Assembly (NCBI GenBank): GCA_021780315.1
Contig: JAJXYY010000025.1
Coordinates: 124,001-188,000 of the forward strand
Origin: Acidobacteriota bacterium
Lineage (GTDB): Bacteria; Acidobacteriota; Terriglobia; Terriglobales; Acidobacteriaceae
Reading direction: 5' to 3'
DNA length: 64,000 bases
Below the pieces are notes generated by a model. That model was not told the DNA's origin and did not search any database. It was given only the letters and a program-made list of their open reading frames with translations. This document shows positions 62,792-64,000 of this stretch, one piece after another. The position numbers were made by a program, and so were the translations under genes. The number at the start of each line of letters is the position of its first letter. The stretch's first letter is position 1.

Positions 62792-64000
62792 TTGACGCAG
62801 GCATTTACCAAAGACGCTTCCCGCCCAGCAGGTTTCCTCACCTTCACCCTGCACGCGCATCTGCCTTACGTCGTCAATCACGGCACTTGGCCCCACGGTA
62901 TGGAGTGGCTCCACGAGGCTGCTGCGGAAACCTACCTCCCGCTCATCCGCGTCCTCAGTAACCTCGAGCGCGACGGCATCCGCTTTAACTGCAATCTCAA
63001 TCTCTCCCCCGTGCTCCTCGAGCAACTCTCCCACCCCGTCTTCATCGCGGAGTTCCCCAACTACCTCACCCGCAAAATCGTCGCCGCCCGTGAGGACGAA
63101 GCCTTCTTCATCCAGTCCGGCGAGTCCCACCTCGCCGAAACCGCACGCTTCTGGCACCAGTTCTTCTCGCAAGCCCTCAACGACTTCAACCGCTTCGACC
63201 AGAACATCATCAAGGCCTTCCGCCACTTCAACGACATCGGCCTCATCGACATCATCACCTGCGGGGCCACCCACGGCTACATGCCTCTACTCGGCACCGA
63301 CGAGTCCGTTCGCGCACAGATCCGCACCGCCGTCGACACCCACATCCACCACATCGGCAAGCACCCCAAAGGTATCTGGGCCCCCGAGTGCGGATACCGC
63401 CCCGCCGGCTTCTGGAACTACCCCGTGGAATTCGCCGACGGCTCCCAAAAACCCGCAGGCTTCGACCGCATCGGCGTCGAACAAGCCCTCTCCGAGTCGC
63501 AAATCGACTTCTTCTTTGTCGACACCCACCTCGTCGAAGAGTCAGAACGCATCCCCAGCCCCTACGAACTCCTCAACGGCTCCGTCCCCCGCGACCCCCA
63601 CACCGAGCAGATGACCCACGGGCCCCATCGCTCTCTCTACCAGCCCTACTACGTCGACGGACCCTACGGCACTCAGGACAACTCAGGCAAGCGCTTCGCC
63701 ACCACCATCTTCCCTCGAGACCCCCGCACCGGCGTCCAGGTCTGGTCCGGCGACACAGGATACCCCGGAGACGGAGTCTACCTCGACTTCCACAAAAAAC
63801 GCTGGCCCGGAGGTCACCGCTACTGGTGCGTCACCGGCCCCAAGGTCGACATGGGTGACAAACAGCCTTACTACCCCCAGGCCGCCGCGGAACGAGTCAA
63901 ATCCCACGCCGCCCACTTCACCCACCTCGTCTACGAGGCCCTCGAATCAGGCTTCAACGACAACATCCCACCCATCCTCTGCTCCCCCTTCGACGCCGAA
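62792..64000 (+). CDS. GH57 glycosidase (1,4-alpha-glucan branching enzyme type), cut by the window end
   Basis: 403 codons are visible, with no stop before the window end, so the gene continues. The start is TTG at 62792 with GAGGT 6 bases upstream. GH57 motifs: HAHLPYVV near the N-terminus, FNCNLNLSPVLLEQL, CGATHGYMPLL, and WAPECGYRPAGFW, whose Glu is the likely nucleophile; FFFVDTHLVEE follows. The layout fits the DUF1957-containing branching enzymes of the GH57 family, about 520-550 residues. It should form alpha-1,6 branches in glycogen; the C-terminal part cannot be seen. Confidence 0.85.
   Translation, partial: MTQAFTKDASRPAGFLTFTLHAHLPYVVNHGTWPHGMEWLHEAAAETYLPLIRVLSNLERDGIRFNCNLNLSPVLLEQLSHPVFIAEFPNYLTRKIVAAREDEAFFIQSGESHLAETARFWHQFFSQALNDFNRFDQNIIKAFRHFNDIGLIDIITCGATHGYMPLLGTDESVRAQIRTAVDTHIHHIGKHPKGIWAPECGYRPAGFWNYPVEFADGSQKPAGFDRIGVEQALSESQIDFFFVDTHLVEESERIPSPYELLNGSVPRDPHTEQMTHGPHRSLYQPYYVDGPYGTQDNSGKRFATTIFPRDPRTGVQVWSGDTGYPGDGVYLDFHKKRWPGGHRYWCVTGPKVDMGDKQPYYPQAAAERVKSHAAHFTHLVYEALESGFNDNIPPILCSPFDAE

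Noticed and set aside
1..64000. tRNA and rRNA genes
   Set aside because: The intergenic regions were inspected for cloverleaf and CCA-end patterns and rRNA motifs; none was seen, although a covariance scan was not possible.

Overview
The window is a high-GC bacterial chromosome segment with strongly C-ending codon use. It most likely comes from the Acidobacteriota, class Terriglobia (Granulicella/Terriglobus/Edaphobacter-like). That assignment is inference from the gene set: secreted plant-polymer hydrolases, futalosine-route MqnA, a KimA-like APC transporter, many MetA-type beta-barrel proteins, and REP-like hairpins in intergenic DNA. There is no rRNA or tRNA gene here to confirm it. Five genes appear to start with TTG (mqnA, fabH, two beta-barrel proteins and the GH57 enzyme).

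Layout. 1-5.4 kb: a 55-bp tandem repeat, a HugZ-like protein, a secreted GH5-Fn3-CBM2 cellulase, a PLP decarboxylase and a DUF427 protein. 5.5-13.7 kb: topA and dprA, a beta-barrel protein, mqnA, a DedA-type membrane protein and fabH. 13.9-21.3 kb: the SRP RNA gene with a tandemly duplicated 3' end, pectinesterase, Tat-type GH1 beta-glucosidase, a MarR-pirin-YceI group, rimO, a REP-like array and a broken GIY-YIG gene. 21.4-33.3 kb: tag, yacG, pgpA, a beta-propeller protein, a Gfo/Idh/MocA oxidoreductase, a cupin, cinA, plsY-gpsA, ftsY and ribD-ribE. 33.3-42 kb: rho, rpoZ, a candidate structured RNA, comM, sdaA, a ParD/ParE-like toxin-antitoxin pair, a thiolase and a tiny Lys/Ala-rich gene with its own promoter and terminator. 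42-53.6 kb: thiO, citrate synthase, two tandem beta-barrel paralogues, a cysteine desulfurase, an AT-rich cargo gene between 166-bp direct repeats, a KimA-like transporter, glutathione peroxidase and an M61 peptidase. 53.6-64 kb: a PadR-controlled three-gene membrane operon, a MetX-like hydrolase, mnmA, a DUF4382-type lipoprotein, envelope-stress-like small proteins, a BON/glycine-zipper lipoprotein and a GH57 enzyme cut by the window end.

How the genes fit together. Most of the window is housekeeping: DNA topology and uptake, phospholipid and fatty acid synthesis, riboflavin, menaquinone, protein targeting (SRP RNA with FtsY), tRNA/ribosome modification and transcription termination. It is interspersed with carbohydrate degradation and outer-membrane proteins. 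The least ordinary parts are the 1-kb cargo inserted between convergent genes with both gene ends preserved (47711-49025), the 22-residue basic mini-gene (40801-41001), the repeats copied from the SRP RNA end (13875-14029), the structured region upstream of rpoZ (35184-35266) and the PadR operon with a perfect 19-bp palindrome (53634-55833).
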